This document shows positions 63,064-64,000 of a stretch of 64,000 nucleotides of DNA, piece by piece. The DNA comes from Christiangramia gaetbulicola (GTDB taxonomy: Bacteria; Bacteroidota; Bacteroidia; Flavobacteriales; Flavobacteriaceae), in contig NZ_QBKQ01000001.1 of assembly GCF_003054225.1 (NCBI RefSeq), forward strand, positions 868,001 through 932,000, read 5' to 3'. Position 1 is the first letter of the stretch; the number at the start of each line of letters is the position of its first letter. The position numbers and the translations under genes were made by a program. The notes below the pieces were generated by a model. That model saw only the letters and a list, made by a program, of their open reading frames with translations, made no database searches and was not told where the DNA came from.

Positions 63064-63289
63064 GTTTGAAAAATGCAAAATTGACCTTCATGGTGATTCT
63101 TTCCAGGTTTAACCTCTTTGTAAAGCAGATTAAACATTAGTTAAAAATATTCGCTCACTGCTTACAATCACTACAAATATCTGAATTATAGTTAGTTAGG
63201 GTGTTTTGTAAGTTTTTTTTGCTAAATTAATGCTTGCATTTTGGCATAACTAATCTGAATCTCATAACCATTACAGGACTTTAATGATA
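63064..63289. other. AT-rich gap before sulfatase 2 leader
   Basis: No gene-like frame. It contains the shared upstream element copy B (63223-63244). Otherwise nothing recognisable. Confidence 0.4.
63223..63244 (+). promoter_or_regulatory. Shared upstream element, copy B (sulfatase 2)
   Basis: TAAATTAATGCTTGCATTTTGG, preceded by a run of T and TTTG, aligns with copies C and D at the TTAATG and TTTTG parts. It lies 67 bp before the leader hairpin and 206 bp before the sulfatase 2 ATG. Confidence 0.4.
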
Positions 63290-63428
63290 GGTGGCTCTTT
63301 CCCCACGCGCCATCATAGCAACTTAACCCAATTTTTTAACTGAAATCCTGTGTTTACATATCAGGCAAAAATACCTGGTACTATTATTTGAGAGAGACCA
63401 ATTTTTAATAACCGCTAAAATCATACTT
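63290..63428 (+). promoter_or_regulatory. Conserved ~140-nt leader of sulfatase 2, possible cis-regulatory RNA
   Basis: Hairpin GGTGGC/GCCATC (63290-63314) with one G-T pair and a 13-nt loop holding TCCCCAC; then ACTTAACCC ending at 63329 with the same 15-nt spacing as in the sulfatase 1 leader. A small hairpin CAGG/CCTG follows (63362-63377), then GAGAGAGA and TTTTTAATAAC 16 nt before the ATG. The stem difference (A-T to G-T) keeps the pairing. Confidence 0.5.
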
Positions 63429-64000
63429 ATGAAAAAAAATTTCGCCATTTTAATTTTGTGTTTTGGGCTAATTACTAATTCAGTTATGGCACAGGAAAAA
63501 CCCAATATCCTCGTGATATGGGGAGATGATATTGGCTGGACCAACCTGAGTGCTTATGAGCACGGGGTAATGGCTTATACCACTCCCAATATTGACCGGA
63601 TAGGTGAAGAAGGGATCATTTTTACAGACCATTACGCACAGCCTTCCTGTACAGCAGGACGTGCCGCATTTATAACCGGGCAGTACCCTATACGTTCGGG
63701 GATGACCACCGTTGGTCAGCCGGGAGACGCATTAGGTTTGAAAAAGGAATCGCCAAGTCTGGCAGAGGTATTGAAAAAGCAGGGGTACCGTACAGGTCAT
63801 TTCGGAAAAAACCACCTTGGGGACCGAAACGAGCATTTACCAACCGTTCATGGTTTTGATGAGTTCTTCGGCAACCTTTACCACCTGAACACCCAGGAGG
63901 AAGCCGAACAAAGGGATTACCAGAACTTTGGAAAAGCCTATTCCGGTTCCCTGGAAGAATACGAAAAGAAATTCGGTACTCGTGGAGTGATACATTCATT
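63429..64000 (+). CDS. Exported Cys-type sulfatase 2 (N-terminal part, cut by window end)
   Basis: ATG at 63429 opens a frame that runs off the right edge (190 codons visible). Signal peptide about 1-22 (ending VMAQ). It parallels sulfatase 1 closely: [10 protein letters not shown] (D33, D34), catalytic C74 in SCTAGR (R78), FGKNHLGD, and [14 protein letters not shown]. The two proteins are clear paralogues, but this copy has a longer insertion after the YHLN segment ([18 protein letters not shown]). It shares the leader RNA with sulfatase 1. Confidence 0.88.
   Translation, partial: MKKNFAILILCFGLITNSVMAQEKPNILVIWGDDIGWTNLSAYEHGVMAYTTPNIDRIGEEGIIFTDHYAQPSCTAGRAAFITGQYPIRSGMTTVGQPGDALGLKKESPSLAEVLKKQGYRTGHFGKNHLGDRNEHLPTVHGFDEFFGNLYHLNTQEEAEQRDYQNFGKAYSGSLEEYEKKFGTRGVIHS

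Noticed and set aside
1-64000. CRISPR arrays, insertion sequences, integrases, prophage genes
   Set aside because: No regularly spaced repeats, transposase-like proteins or phage structural genes were seen; the region reads as stable chromosome.

Overview
The window looks like chromosome of a marine flavobacterium, most like Gramella/Christiangramia (Flavobacteriaceae). Pointers are the AT-rich genome with almost no Shine-Dalgarno sequences, Bacteroidetes-type -7 elements, a SusC/SusD pair with three GH16 enzymes and a GH3 (a laminarin-type polysaccharide utilisation locus, PUL), and families typical of the group (DUF6090, DUF3109, DUF3078, DUF3604). The genus is inferred from general resemblance; no search was run.

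Layout. 1-20775 is mostly housekeeping: small enzymes (GNAT, DinB, VOC, flavin oxidoreductases), a tRNA-Leu(CAA), a PAS-LuxR regulator, a HupE-like protein, dCMP deaminase with an S41 protease, MarC, class Ia ribonucleotide reductase (nrdB, nrdA), dGTPase, dxs and tadA. Four of these genes (dCMP deaminase, nrdB, nrdA, dgt) act on deoxynucleotide pools. The 5529-5957 gap carries a strong candidate structured RNA.

20871-36491 is the glucan PUL, all on the minus strand. A membrane-spanning sensor/LuxR regulator lies upstream of susC, susD, a PKD/CBM-like surface glycan-binding protein, a PKD-GH16 lipoprotein, a second GH16, a GH3 and a third GH16, closed by a long terminator. The logic is surface binding and endo-cleavage of beta-1,3-glucan, SusCD import, then periplasmic hydrolysis to glucose.

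36708-47891 is an envelope region: a 1206-residue outer-membrane protein with a degenerate metallophosphoesterase domain, a HAD enzyme, a SYLF protein, a bona fide formylglycine-generating enzyme (FGE), an NlpE/META lipoprotein, a FadL-like porin, a TPR protein and an OmpA lipoprotein.

48090-53828 is a tightly overlapping five-gene operon: parvulin PPIase, diverged HupE-like membrane protein, ABC ATPase, FtsX-type permease and ZnuA-like binding protein. It resembles an atypical metal-handling ABC system.

54002-64000 holds three DUF3604 lipoproteins, two Cys-type sulfatases (the second cut by the window end) and a HAD lipoprotein. Two DUF3604 genes and both sulfatases share an upstream element, and the sulfatases also share a ~140-nt leader with a conserved hairpin. 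These are the best candidates here for something undescribed: a co-regulated DUF3604/sulfatase module with a possible cis-regulatory RNA.
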